A stretch of 12,566 nucleotides of DNA from CAYSRJ01 sp964525675 (GTDB lineage Bacteria > Spirochaetota > B62-G9 > DRHN01): the NCBI GenBank assembly GCA_964525675.1, contig CAZGJW010000081.1, forward strand, positions 1-12,566. The letters run 5' to 3'. The translations under genes were made by a program, and so were the position numbers. Each line of letters starts with the position of its first letter. Positions within the stretch are counted from its first letter, which is position 1. Positions 1-7,261 of the stretch are shown here, one piece after another. The notes under the pieces were generated by a model, which saw only the letters and a list, made by a program, of their open reading frames with translations, was not told the DNA's origin and searched no databases.

Positions 1-2370
1 CCTGAAATATTCACTCGTTTTTTTTCTGCCATACGAAGACACGTGCGCCTGTTTCAGGGCACGCAGGTTTTCAGGTGTTGTCTCTCTCCCGAAACACCGT
101 GCCGCTGAATGTTCGAGGTACGCCTTGTTATCCGTGTTCAGGGGCCCATCACCGACGAAACGATCGATCGTATCATCAGAAATGAGATAGAGGCTGAACA
201 AGATTGCCGGTGAATCGATTCCCACTGAATGGAGGTTTTCCTGGACAGAAGGTTTTTTCATCCTTGTTTCAAGTGCGTTGATATCAACCCGAATCGGTTC
301 TTCGCTGCCGAGCACCACCACGTAGGATCCGGTGTACCATACACTCAGATGGGGAAATACTGAGCGCATTGTACGAAGTATGCATTTAAAATCATCTTCA
401 GCCAGGTAATGCAGAGGTACCCACTGGCAGAAAATACCTTCCACCGCCAGGTGGGAGCGGACGAGCCTGTAGAATGTATCGGTGTACAGTATCCATGAAT
501 CAGCGCTCCATGGATGGGTCGCATCTGCGGTGATAATATCGTACTTCATTCCTGTTACGAGCAGATAATTTCTCCCGTCCTGGATCATTATTTTGAGCCG
601 TGGGTCGTTTAAGACACCTCTATTCCACTGCTTAAAATATCCGGCAGCCTGAATAACCGGGGGGCATAGCTCCACAGCGTCTATTTCCTTGATATCGTGA
701 GTGGCGACACTGCTCGTGGTGATTGCACCACCCAGGGAGAGCACCATCACCTTCTTCGGATTCTGGTGTAAAAGGAGTGGTAGATGGGCCAGTACGCGAA
801 AGGTGAGAAGGGATGACGGGTCGACAGGCACTTCATCGAGGCCGTTGATAGACAGCATTCTGTTGCCAGTTGCATCCTCACGCACCGAAACTGTTGCCGA
901 GCTTGCCTCTTTATAAAAGATGAGACGTTCATTCGGGCCAAGATGCTGAAGCGGACCTCCGACCGGCAGAATGAAAACCAGGATAATAGCTGAGAGGCCG
1001 CCGACAAGACCTGCTGTCCGGAGGGGTTTCTTCTCACGGCTGAAAAAAAGCAGTGCTATGCCGGATAGTATCGACAGGATAATAGAAATTTTTATACTCG
1101 AGGATATACCGGCGAGCTGTATGAGAATAAAACTGCCGCAAAAAGCGCCGATAATACTGCCAAGTGTATTGATAGAATAAGCGAACCCAACCGAGGTTCC
1201 GAGTGTTTTATAGGTATCCGTCATCAGGGACATCACGAAAGGGAACAAGGACCCCATGAGGAATGTCGGTAGAATAAGGAGAAAAAAGAGTATAAGCATC
1301 TGCACAAAAATAAATAACTGCCACGAACCCACTATCTTTTTTGTAAGGAGACCGGCAAGCCCCCGTACCTCAAAGAGGAGAAGGCTCGTGATGAGTAGTG
1401 AAATACCTACGAAGACTTGCAGTATGCCGAGCCAGGCGGCTTGAGATTTTACCCTGTCCGTAATGCGGGAAATACAGATGCTGCCAAGTCCAATGCCCGA
1501 CAGGAAGGCTGCCAGTATGATGCCGAATGCATACCCGTGACTACCTACTACATACGCGAGGATTCTCGTCCAGTAAACTTCAACGGAAAGTCCGACAAAA
1601 CCGGAAATGAAAAAAGCTGCAAGAGGGAGAACAGAGGACCGGCGTATCTTGGGATGAGCAGGCTTATCTGTTGATACTGCTTGAGGATTTGATCGCTCTA
1701 TAAAGCGTTTGCCTGATTTTTCGGCCAGGAAAACTGCTGTAATACCGATGCTGATACTGAGAATGGAAAAAACAAGCATTGTCAGGGATGTGCCCAGCGA
1801 ACCGAGCAGAATGAAAGTGGAGCCGAGTGTGCCGACAACTCCGCCGATCGTATTTATCCCGTAGAGAAAACCCAAAGATGCACCCGATTTGCCCCCTGGA
1901 CGCAAAAAGACTTTTCCAAGAACGGGCAGTGTACCCCCCATGAGCGTTGTCATCGGGAGGAGCAGTATGGCGGACATAATAACTTTTATGAAAATGTTTT
2001 TAGATGCAGAGCTGCCGGAAAGCTGGGAAAAGAAAACGTATATGGAATCGAGGTAGCCAGAGACCCCAATGAGGAGTATACCAAAAAGGCCGATGCCGAT
2101 TTCAAGAATTCCGAACAGGAGAAACGGATTTTTTATCCTATCAGCTTTTTTACCGAAGATAATGCTTCCTGCACCGAGTCCGGCCATAAAAACCGTGAGC
2201 ACAACCCCCACGGAATAATGCGTAATCCCGAGCGACAGGAAAAGAAGCCGTCTGAAAATGATTTCAAAAATAAGACCATTCGCCCCGGAGAGGAAAAATG
2301 CAACCCCTAAAAAGAGCTGTATCTTTGATGGCGACGTGCTTCGTGTTTCTGTAGCTCCTGTATAAGCCAA
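1..2370 (-). CDS. Fused MFS-like membrane protein / spermidine synthase-fold protein (3' end beyond window)
   Basis: This frame is open from 2442 to the left edge, giving 790 residues from a TTG at 2370; the C-terminus lies outside the window. The TTG is preceded by a GGGG about 7 nt upstream and is the only common start before the first helix; the first in-frame ATG (residue 62) would delete that helix. Residues about 17-240 and 243-465 are two hydrophobic halves that resemble each other: both begin with a helix containing FxxSG, followed by a G-rich helix ending GxGxGSI. Residues about 475-750 are a spermidine-synthase-like Rossmann domain: nucleotide loop LSLGGA (544-549), acidic ribose-binding E567, QDGRNY (597-602) and DATHP (616-620). 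Authentic spermidine synthases have D-S/T-x-D-P here, so the putrescine-binding second Asp is replaced by His619, and polyamine synthesis is doubtful. Fused proteins of this kind are known in many bacteria, but their reaction is not established. It follows the DeoR gene by 55 nt and may be cotranscribed with it. Confidence 0.88.
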   Translation of the reverse strand, partial: MAYTGATETRSTSPSKIQLFLGVAFFLSGANGLIFEIIFRRLLFLSLGITHYSVGVVLTVFMAGLGAGSIIFGKKADRIKNPFLLFGILEIGIGLFGILLIGVSGYLDSIYVFFSQLSGSSASKNIFIKVIMSAILLLPMTTLMGGTLPVLGKVFLRPGGKSGASLGFLYGINTIGGVVGTLGSTFILLGSLGTSLTMLVFSILSISIGITAVFLAEKSGKRFIERSNPQAVSTDKPAHPKIRRSSVLPLAAFFISGFVGLSVEVYWTRILAYVVGSHGYAFGIILAAFLSGIGLGSICISRITDRVKSQAAWLGILQVFVGISLLITSLLLFEVRGLAGLLTKKIVGSWQLFIFVQMLILFFLLILPTFLMGSLFPFVMSLMTDTYKTLGTSVGFAYSINTLGSIIGAFCGSFILIQLAGISSSIKISIILSILSGIALLFFSREKKPLRTAGLVGGLSAIILVFILPVGGPLQHLGPNERLIFYKEASSATVSVREDATGNRMLSINGLDEVPVDPSSLLTFRVLAHLPLLLHQNPKKVMVLSLGGAITTSSVATHDIKEIDAVELCPPVIQAAGYFKQWNRGVLNDPRLKIMIQDGRNYLLVTGMKYDIITADATHPWSADSWILYTDTFYRLVRSHLAVEGIFCQWVPLHYLAEDDFKCILRTMRSVFPHLSVWYTGSYVVVLGSEEPIRVDINALETRMKKPSVQENLHSVGIDSPAILFSLYLISDDTIDRFVGDGPLNTDNKAYLEHSAARCFGRETTPENLRALKQAHVSSYGRKKTSEYFR

Positions 2371-2425
2371 AAAAATCCCCGTGACTGCGGTATTAGAATC
2401 GTTTTGCTTGCATCGGTATGATCTG

Positions 2426-3196
2426 CTACACGGTATACAGTGTTATTTTTTTTTCCAGCATAAGGTCCCTATATTTCTGAGGAATATTGGTATCCGTGAT
2501 AATAACATCAAAATCATCCAGATCTGCGAAATGGGCAATATGAACCTTGCCGAATTTGGTAGAATCGACAATCAGTATCTTGGAGTCTGAAGAGGCAATA
2601 ACAGCCTTTTTTGTTTCAACCTCGGAGATATTTTTACATGTGAGACCTAGGGTGTTGTTTATTCCTGTTGCACTGATAAATGCCTTTGATGCCCGCATGC
2701 TCTTGATGAGGCTCACCCCCAACGGGTCTTCAAACATGAGTGAATTGTCGTTGAAGAATCCGCCGGAAATGAATTTTTTCCAGTGTTTGTTCTTGTAAAT
2801 GATATTTATCACGTTCAGCGAATAACAGAGTACGGTAATCTCGATATCCGCAGGTATATGACGTGCAACGCGTTCCGCTGTCGAACCACCGTCGAGAATA
2901 ATCGTATCACCATGCTGAATCAATGAGGCCGCTTTTTTTCCTATCAACTCCTTTTCTTTTTTATACCGTGTCTCCTCATCGGAAAACTGGTAGTTTTCAC
3001 TATCGGGTTTTTGTCCTGTGTATATGGCCCCGCCGTGTATAATCCGGATTTCATTTTTTAATGACAGGATATTGAGATCTCTTCGTATGGTCATCTCCGT
3101 AACATTGAGTTTTTGGGCGAGCTCTCTTGTGCTTGCTGCATTTCCATCCCTGAGAATGCCGAGAATATCATCGAGCCTTTTTTCCTGTTTTTTCAC
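2426..3196 (-). CDS. DeoR-family transcriptional repressor
   Basis: 256 residues, the normal length for the family. Residues about 5-60 form the DeoR helix-turn-helix: RELAQKLNVTEMTIRRDL is the classic DeoR recognition-helix signature, followed by a wing ending in HGGA. Residues about 78-240 are the DeoR sensor domain, an isomerase-like fold, with DTIILDGGST (phosphate-binding region) and a late ILIVDSTKFGKV segment. Family members usually bind sugar or polyol phosphates and repress a neighbouring catabolic or uptake operon. The start is GTG at 3196, with weak GGA tracts upstream; no better start fits. It is divergent from the URO-D and ABC genes, so it is the natural candidate regulator of that locus and of itself. 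The ligand cannot be told from sequence. GlpR, which regulates glycerol genes, belongs to the same family. Confidence 0.93.
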   Translation of the reverse strand: MKKQEKRLDDILGILRDGNAASTRELAQKLNVTEMTIRRDLNILSLKNEIRIIHGGAIYTGQKPDSENYQFSDEETRYKKEKELIGKKAASLIQHGDTIILDGGSTAERVARHIPADIEITVLCYSLNVINIIYKNKHWKKFISGGFFNDNSLMFEDPLGVSLIKSMRASKAFISATGINNTLGLTCKNISEVETKKAVIASSDSKILIVDSTKFGKVHIAHFADLDDFDVIITDTNIPQKYRDLMLEKKITLYTV

Positions 3197-3490
3197 AGTT
3201 CCGATCCGCGTTGCTGCTATAAATGTATTATTTTACATCGTGATGTATTAAATCGACCGTTTTGTATCAAAATGTCGTTAAAAAAACATTTTACAATATA
3301 TTTTAGCTTTATAGCAAAATAAATCAAGATGATTTTATATTTAAGAAAGATTTCTATTGAACAAGAATCAAGTGCATGGTACTCTTGCATTCGGTGCAAT
3401 TATTTTAAGTAAGTTTATTTAAAGTTACGTGTCGATACTCGATCCCGCCAGGGATATACGCCACTTCTAACCCTGTAGAATGTTCGAGCT
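3197..3490. promoter_or_regulatory. Divergent control region between the DeoR gene and the URO-D gene
   Basis: This 294-nt AT-rich stretch has no credible gene. It holds several inverted repeats: TACATC-GT-GATGTA at 3234-3247, AAAATGT-N10-ACATTTT at 3269-3292, and TTGCA-N5-TGCAA at 3385-3399. ATGTATTA also occurs twice, at 3223 and 3243, exactly 20 bp apart. The first two palindromes lie 38-96 nt upstream of the DeoR start, where an autoregulatory operator would be expected. I see no convincing consensus promoter for either gene; the AT content allows several weak ones. Operator roles are inferred from symmetry and position only. Confidence 0.55.
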
Positions 3491-4627
3491 ATGCCTATGA
3501 CAAAAAAGCAGAGACTAATAGCAGCAGTTGAAAGAAAAGAAGTTGACTGTATCCCCACAACGTTCAGGGCTTCGAAATATTTGACTACATCTCTGATGGA
3601 ATATTTCGGCATGGAAAATCCCTCGGATTTTGCTGGAAACAGGGAGGCGTTTTTGAGACGCCTGGGAGCCGATTTCTGGTCGTCAGGATCAAAGGTGGAT
3701 AAATACTCGACTTTTATCCCTGCCTATAATGGACCCAAACCCAAGCCCCCCTATATTGACGATGGTACTTATTTTTATACGATTGGTATCAAAGCCAGGC
3801 CCGGAAATATGAAGAGTTTCAATATTGATTACCCCAATGTCGGCGTCGATCCGCCGCTTGGCGATATTGATTCTCCCGCCGACCTCAAAAATGGTTTCTT
3901 AACTCAAAAGCTCGAAGATTTTGATTTTTCCAAAATGAGAAACAAGTACCGTGACATTTCAGTCGATGACGTAAAAGGGAGTGACGAAGCGGTCGTGAAC
4001 ATCGGCACACTCAGCAGCCTGTTCATGATCTGCTGTTATTTGCGGGGTATGGAGAACTTTCTCATGGATCTAGCGTTCAACTACAAACTTGTGGAACACC
4101 TGGTCGGTGCGGTCGGTGAGTTTTGTATCGAATTCAACAGACGGGAACTGGAAGTAATTGGAAACAGCGCAGTCTACTACGGTACCTGGGATGATGTTGC
4201 CGGACAGGATGGTATGCTTTTTTCACCTGAACTGTTCAAGAAATATTTTTTACCGCTGTACAGGGAGCTTATCGATAACATTAAGAAACACGGCCTATAC
4301 TTCGGCTGGCACTGCTGCGGCAGCGTACACGAAGTGCTCCCGCTTATGATCGATGCGGGAATCGATGTTTTCGACGTTGTGCAGACTTCGGCGAGAGATA
4401 TGGATATTGAGAATGTTTACCGGCTCTACGGCAGAGATGTGTGCCTGCACGGAGGGCTTGATGTGCAGAAGCTTCTTGTTGAAAGTGATGTGAAGGGCGT
4501 CAGGGAGGAGGTCAAGCGTATAGTCGACCTGTGGGGCACGCGCGGCGGAATGATTCTTGCGCCGTCCCATGAAACGCTTCCCGATACACCGATTGAGAAT
4601 ATTCTGGCAATCTATTCCGCGCTATAA
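3491..4627 (+). CDS. URO-D-fold protein, MtaA/CmuA-type methyltransferase-like
   Basis: 378 residues, the usual length of the uroporphyrinogen decarboxylase superfamily, and a probable cytoplasmic TIM barrel. Family landmarks in order: TKKQRLIAAVERKEVDCIP at the N-terminus, DDVAGQDGMLFSPELFKKYF (about 225-245), GWHCCGSV (272-279), DVVQT, LHGGLD (319-324) and LAPSH followed by PIENI near the C-terminus. True HemE carries an RQAGRY motif near the N-terminus; it is missing, so this is not the heme enzyme. His274-x-Cys276 matches the HxC zinc motif of methylcobamide:CoM methyltransferases, while the usual third ligand, a Cys in a PGC motif, appears here as His360 in PSH. A zinc-dependent methyl transfer role is therefore possible but unproven. 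Two ATGs, 3491 and 3497, compete; neither has a strong ribosome site. It lies between the DeoR gene and the ABC importer genes, which suggests it acts on the imported compound. Confidence 0.85.
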   Translation: MPMTKKQRLIAAVERKEVDCIPTTFRASKYLTTSLMEYFGMENPSDFAGNREAFLRRLGADFWSSGSKVDKYSTFIPAYNGPKPKPPYIDDGTYFYTIGIKARPGNMKSFNIDYPNVGVDPPLGDIDSPADLKNGFLTQKLEDFDFSKMRNKYRDISVDDVKGSDEAVVNIGTLSSLFMICCYLRGMENFLMDLAFNYKLVEHLVGAVGEFCIEFNRRELEVIGNSAVYYGTWDDVAGQDGMLFSPELFKKYFLPLYRELIDNIKKHGLYFGWHCCGSVHEVLPLMIDAGIDVFDVVQTSARDMDIENVYRLYGRDVCLHGGLDVQKLLVESDVKGVREEVKRIVDLWGTRGGMILAPSHETLPDTPIENILAIYSAL

Positions 4628-4632
4628 TACTT

Positions 4633-4656
4633 ATAATGTTCATATAATAACATTAT
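4633..4656. repeat. Perfect inverted repeat after the URO-D gene
   Basis: ATAATGTT (4633-4640), an 8-nt spacer and AACATTAT (4649-4656) form a perfect 8-bp dyad starting 5 nt after the URO-D stop codon. Its core, AATGT-N10-ACATT, equals the core of the palindrome at 3269-3292 in the divergent control region, including the spacing. The stem is pure A/T except for one G:C pair, so it is a poor terminator and may instead be a regulator site. The remaining space up to 4740 is T-rich and holds nothing else I can name. Confidence 0.45.
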
Positions 4657-4748
4657 TTATTAATTCTTATTGTTATATCAAAAGCCGCCGCAGTTTTTTA
4701 TTTTTTAACCACAAAAATGGCAATGAACTGAAAAAAACAAGAATAATA

Positions 4749-4777
4749 TTGACAGGATTTCAGTAATGTGTTAAAAG
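4749..4777 (+). promoter_or_regulatory. Sigma-70-type promoter of the binding-protein gene
   Basis: A perfect -35 box TTGACA (4749-4754) is followed, after 17 bp, by TAAAAG (4772-4777), a 4-of-6 match to the -10 box, with an extended -10 TG at 4769-4770. Transcription would start near 4784, about 50 nt before the ATG of the solute-binding protein. This suggests that the ABC genes can be transcribed independently of the URO-D gene upstream. Confidence 0.6.
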
Positions 4778-4788
4778 TGAAAGAAGTT

Positions 4789-4804
4789 TGTTTCAATTCA
4801 AACA
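4789..4804. promoter_or_regulatory. Candidate operator downstream of the binding-protein promoter
   Basis: TGTTTCAATTCAAACA is symmetric at all but one pair of positions and lies about 12-27 nt downstream of the -10 box, in the early transcribed leader, where a bound repressor would block initiation or early elongation. It differs from the AATGT-type palindromes elsewhere in the window, so it may answer to a different regulator. The role is inferred from position only. Confidence 0.4.
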
Positions 4805-4833
4805 TACTAATACTATTTGAAAGGAGGTCTTTT

Positions 4834-6279
4834 ATGAAAAAGACCAAGTGGCTTGTTGTTTTGCTGGCCTTTCTTTTCGCCGCGTCCTTCGCGCTGGCGG
4901 GGGGCACAAAAGAGGAAGGCGCAGCAAAAAAACCTGGCAAGGAGGTAACCCTGACAGTCGTGTGGCACGGCGGTGTGTGTGCAGACATGCTTCTTGAAAT
5001 CGCCAAAGACTGGACTGCAATGACGGGAGTCAAGGTCGAAGGAGCCCTTGTCGGCTACGGTCCAGCATGGCATGATAAAATTGCATCTGAGTTTGCCGCA
5101 AAGGGATCCGGATTTGACCTTGCGTGCTGGGACAGCCAGTCGATCGGTGAGTTTGCAGGTGGCGGTCACTGTGTGCTTCTCAATCCGTACATCGAGAAGT
5201 CAGACAAACTGAAGATGTCCGATTGGTCTCCGGAGATGCTTGCGCGGTATGGTGAGTATCCTGATGCAAGTGGAAAAATATACGCGCTGCCGATCAATGC
5301 GGATGCCGAGGGTATGCACTACCGCAAGGATCTGTTCGAGGACCCGAAGGAAAAATCCGGGTTCAAAGCGAAGTACGGGTATGAGCTGGATATTCCCCAG
5401 ACCTGGAGTCAGCTCAGGGATATTGCCAAGTGGTTCACCCGTCCACCGGAAATGTACGGCCTCGGGATGATGGGCGGCCGCGAGTACGATTATCTCACAA
5501 GTGTAACTAACTGTCTTGTCTGGGTGTTCGGCGGTGAGCTCTGGAACCCCAAAACCAATGAGATCAAGGGATACATCGACAGTCCGGCTTCAATCGATGG
5601 GGTCAAGTTCTACATCGATCTTATGCAGTACTGCCCTCCCGGAGTGGAAACCTGGGGTTGGGATGAGGTTAATACCGCATTCCAGACAGGTAAAATCGCC
5701 ATGGCTCACAACTGGTTTTATTTCTTCGGTGCAATGGATGATCCTGAGCAAAATCCGTATGCAGATGCGACAGGATTTGCAATTCTGCCGGGAGAGGTTG
5801 GAAGAGACGGACTGTTCAGGCGCGAGTTCAGCATGGGTGGCCAGGGTATTGGTATTTCCAAGTATTCCAAACATGTACAGGAAGCATGGGATTTTATCGA
5901 ATGGTACGAAATGAAAGAACAGCAGAAGAGATATGGAGCTGTCTGCCAGACCGGACGTCAGGATGTACTCGATGATCCTGCATGGTTGAACGCGAACGAC
6001 TACAACAGGCTGTTCAGGGTGGCTTTCAAGTACACCAACGACTACTGGCATCTGCCCGAGTACGCAATCCTCCTCGATATCCTGCAGGAGGAGACCCACA
6101 ATGCGATAACGGGGAAGAAATCACCGGAAAAGGCGATGGCGGACTGCGCGGATCGCCAGGAAAAGGTACTCGAAAAGGCCGGGTATAAAATCAAGCGAAC
6201 CCCGCATGTCGACGTACCTGATACGGTTTGTCCGAATCCATGCGGCAAACCGAAGATTATTCCGATTCATGTCGACTGA
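4834..6279 (+). CDS. ABC importer extracellular solute-binding protein (family 1)
   Basis: 481 residues starting at the ATG of 4834, which has a textbook AAAGGAGG site 7 nt upstream; the upstream GTG at 4768 would bury the signal peptide and is rejected. Residues 1-22 are a signal peptide (MKKTKW, hydrophobic core, then ALA-GG). There is no lipobox Cys, so a soluble periplasmic protein or an atypically anchored one is predicted. The mature part shows family-1 binding-protein features: early LTVVWHGG strand, FDLACWDSQS, IYALPINADAEGMHYRKDLFED in the ligand-contact region, MAHNWF and EAWDFIEWY. Such proteins bind sugars, polyols or related compounds. Nine cysteines are unusually many, and the C-terminus carries CPNPCGKP. 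It is the first gene of the ABC set, with its own promoter upstream and a stable hairpin downstream, as is typical of a highly expressed binding protein. The ligand is unknown. Confidence 0.93.
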   Translation: MKKTKWLVVLLAFLFAASFALAGGTKEEGAAKKPGKEVTLTVVWHGGVCADMLLEIAKDWTAMTGVKVEGALVGYGPAWHDKIASEFAAKGSGFDLACWDSQSIGEFAGGGHCVLLNPYIEKSDKLKMSDWSPEMLARYGEYPDASGKIYALPINADAEGMHYRKDLFEDPKEKSGFKAKYGYELDIPQTWSQLRDIAKWFTRPPEMYGLGMMGGREYDYLTSVTNCLVWVFGGELWNPKTNEIKGYIDSPASIDGVKFYIDLMQYCPPGVETWGWDEVNTAFQTGKIAMAHNWFYFFGAMDDPEQNPYADATGFAILPGEVGRDGLFRREFSMGGQGIGISKYSKHVQEAWDFIEWYEMKEQQKRYGAVCQTGRQDVLDDPAWLNANDYNRLFRVAFKYTNDYWHLPEYAILLDILQEETHNAITGKKSPEKAMADCADRQEKVLEKAGYKIKRTPHVDVPDTVCPNPCGKPKIIPIHVD

Positions 6280-6296
6280 CAGCAGTGTATAAGAAC

Positions 6297-6334
6297 CTTT
6301 CCCGCCGGGTGCAGTGTAAACCTCGGCGGGAAAG
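6297..6334 (+). terminator. Stable hairpin between binding-protein and permease genes
   Basis: CTTTCCCGCCG (6297-6307) pairs perfectly with CGGCGGGAAAG (6324-6334); GGT and ACC can add three more pairs inside, with one bulged T. Only a broken T tract follows (TCCTATTT), so full termination is unlikely. The position, 18 nt after the binding-protein stop and before the permeases, matches the intercistronic hairpins (as after malE) that partly terminate transcription or protect the upstream mRNA, so that the binding protein is made in excess. Confidence 0.6.
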
Positions 6335-6375
6335 TCCTATTTAGCGATTACCGGATAATATGCAAGGACTGCACC

Positions 6376-7239
6376 ATGACAGGTAGAAAAAGTATCGCAA
6401 AGCGGATTGTTTTTATAATTATTCTGGCAGTAATATTAATCTATACGTTATTCCCTCTCTACTGGCTGTTTTTAGCTTCGATTAAAACGAGAATAGATCT
6501 TTTTACCATACCGCCGAAGTTTTTTTTCAAACCAACGTTTAATCATTATAAAAGGCTTTTTATCTATACCACACTGGAAACGGGAGAGGAGCAGCAGACC
6601 CGATTTCTTTTCTGGCTGACGAACAGTGTGATTGAAGCCGGCATCGGGACAACTCTTGCCGTTGTGTTCGGTACAATGGCCGGGTATATCAACTCCCGTA
6701 TGGAGTATACCGGAAAAAAGGATTTTATGTTCTTTGTGTTGTCAACACGTATGCTTCCGCCTGTTGCCATCATTGTGCCACTCTATATTGTATTCGCGCG
6801 GTTTCGGCTCGCGGACACACGGTTTGGCATGATACTGCTGTACACTCTGATCGGTCTGGGTCTTGCCACATGGATCATGAAGGGGTTTTTCGATGGGATA
6901 CCGACGGAGGTGGAAGAAGCTGCATTCGTTAATGGCTACACCCGTTTTCAGGCGTTTATCAAAATACTCGTGCCGATGGTCAAGGGAGGTATCGCGGCGA
7001 CCGCGGGCTTTTGCTTCATCTTTGCCTGGAATGAGTTTACCTTCGCATCGATTATTGCAACACGGTACGCTATGACATTACCACCGCGTATCGTTGCTTT
7101 TATGGGCACTTCTGGTTTTGAGTGGGGTATTGTCGCCGCATCAGGATACATCCTCATCATTCCGATACTGGTTTTATTTATCCTTATCAGGAAATATATA
7201 CTCATGGGAATGACTTTTGGTGTGCTTGGCAGAAAGTAA
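6376..7239 (+). CDS. ABC importer permease, MalG/UgpE-type
   Basis: 287 residues with about six membrane helices, typical of the second permease subunit of carbohydrate importers in the inner membrane. Residues 10-30 form TM1, ending in WLFLASIKT, the usual MalG-type N-terminus. The cytoplasmic EAA loop, which docks on the ATPase, is at about 180-200: EEAAFVNGYTRFQAFIKILV, with the conserved Gly187. The C-terminus reads GMTFGVLGRK, close to the family's usual GLTAGAVKG ending. The start ATG has AAGGA about 7 nt upstream. The helices contain TRMLPP and FAWNEFTFASI, both typical of this subgroup. Its gene comes before that of the MalF-type partner, the reverse of the common order. The next gene starts 22 nt downstream. 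Confidence 0.93.
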   Translation: MTGRKSIAKRIVFIIILAVILIYTLFPLYWLFLASIKTRIDLFTIPPKFFFKPTFNHYKRLFIYTTLETGEEQQTRFLFWLTNSVIEAGIGTTLAVVFGTMAGYINSRMEYTGKKDFMFFVLSTRMLPPVAIIVPLYIVFARFRLADTRFGMILLYTLIGLGLATWIMKGFFDGIPTEVEEAAFVNGYTRFQAFIKILVPMVKGGIAATAGFCFIFAWNEFTFASIIATRYAMTLPPRIVAFMGTSGFEWGIVAASGYILIIPILVLFILIRKYILMGMTFGVLGRK

Positions 7240-7261
7240 TCCTTATTGTGAGGCCTAAAAG

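Noticed and set aside
3491..4627. Annotation as HemE, heme-pathway uroporphyrinogen decarboxylase.
   Set aside because: The RQAGRY motif near the N-terminus is missing, and an HxC motif typical of methyltransferases is present.
4686..4710. GCCGCCGC followed by a long T-rich tract as a rho-independent terminator after the URO-D gene.
   Set aside because: The GC stretch has no complementary arm, so no stem can form.
4768..4833. GTG start at 4768 giving a 503-residue binding protein.
   Set aside because: It would place 22 residues before a clean signal peptide, and the ATG at 4834 has an ideal AAAGGAGG site; 4768 also overlaps the proposed promoter.
5590..6099. 169-codon open frame on the minus strand inside the binding-protein gene.
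   Set aside because: It is antisense to a well-supported gene, resembles no family, and has the look of a shadow frame.
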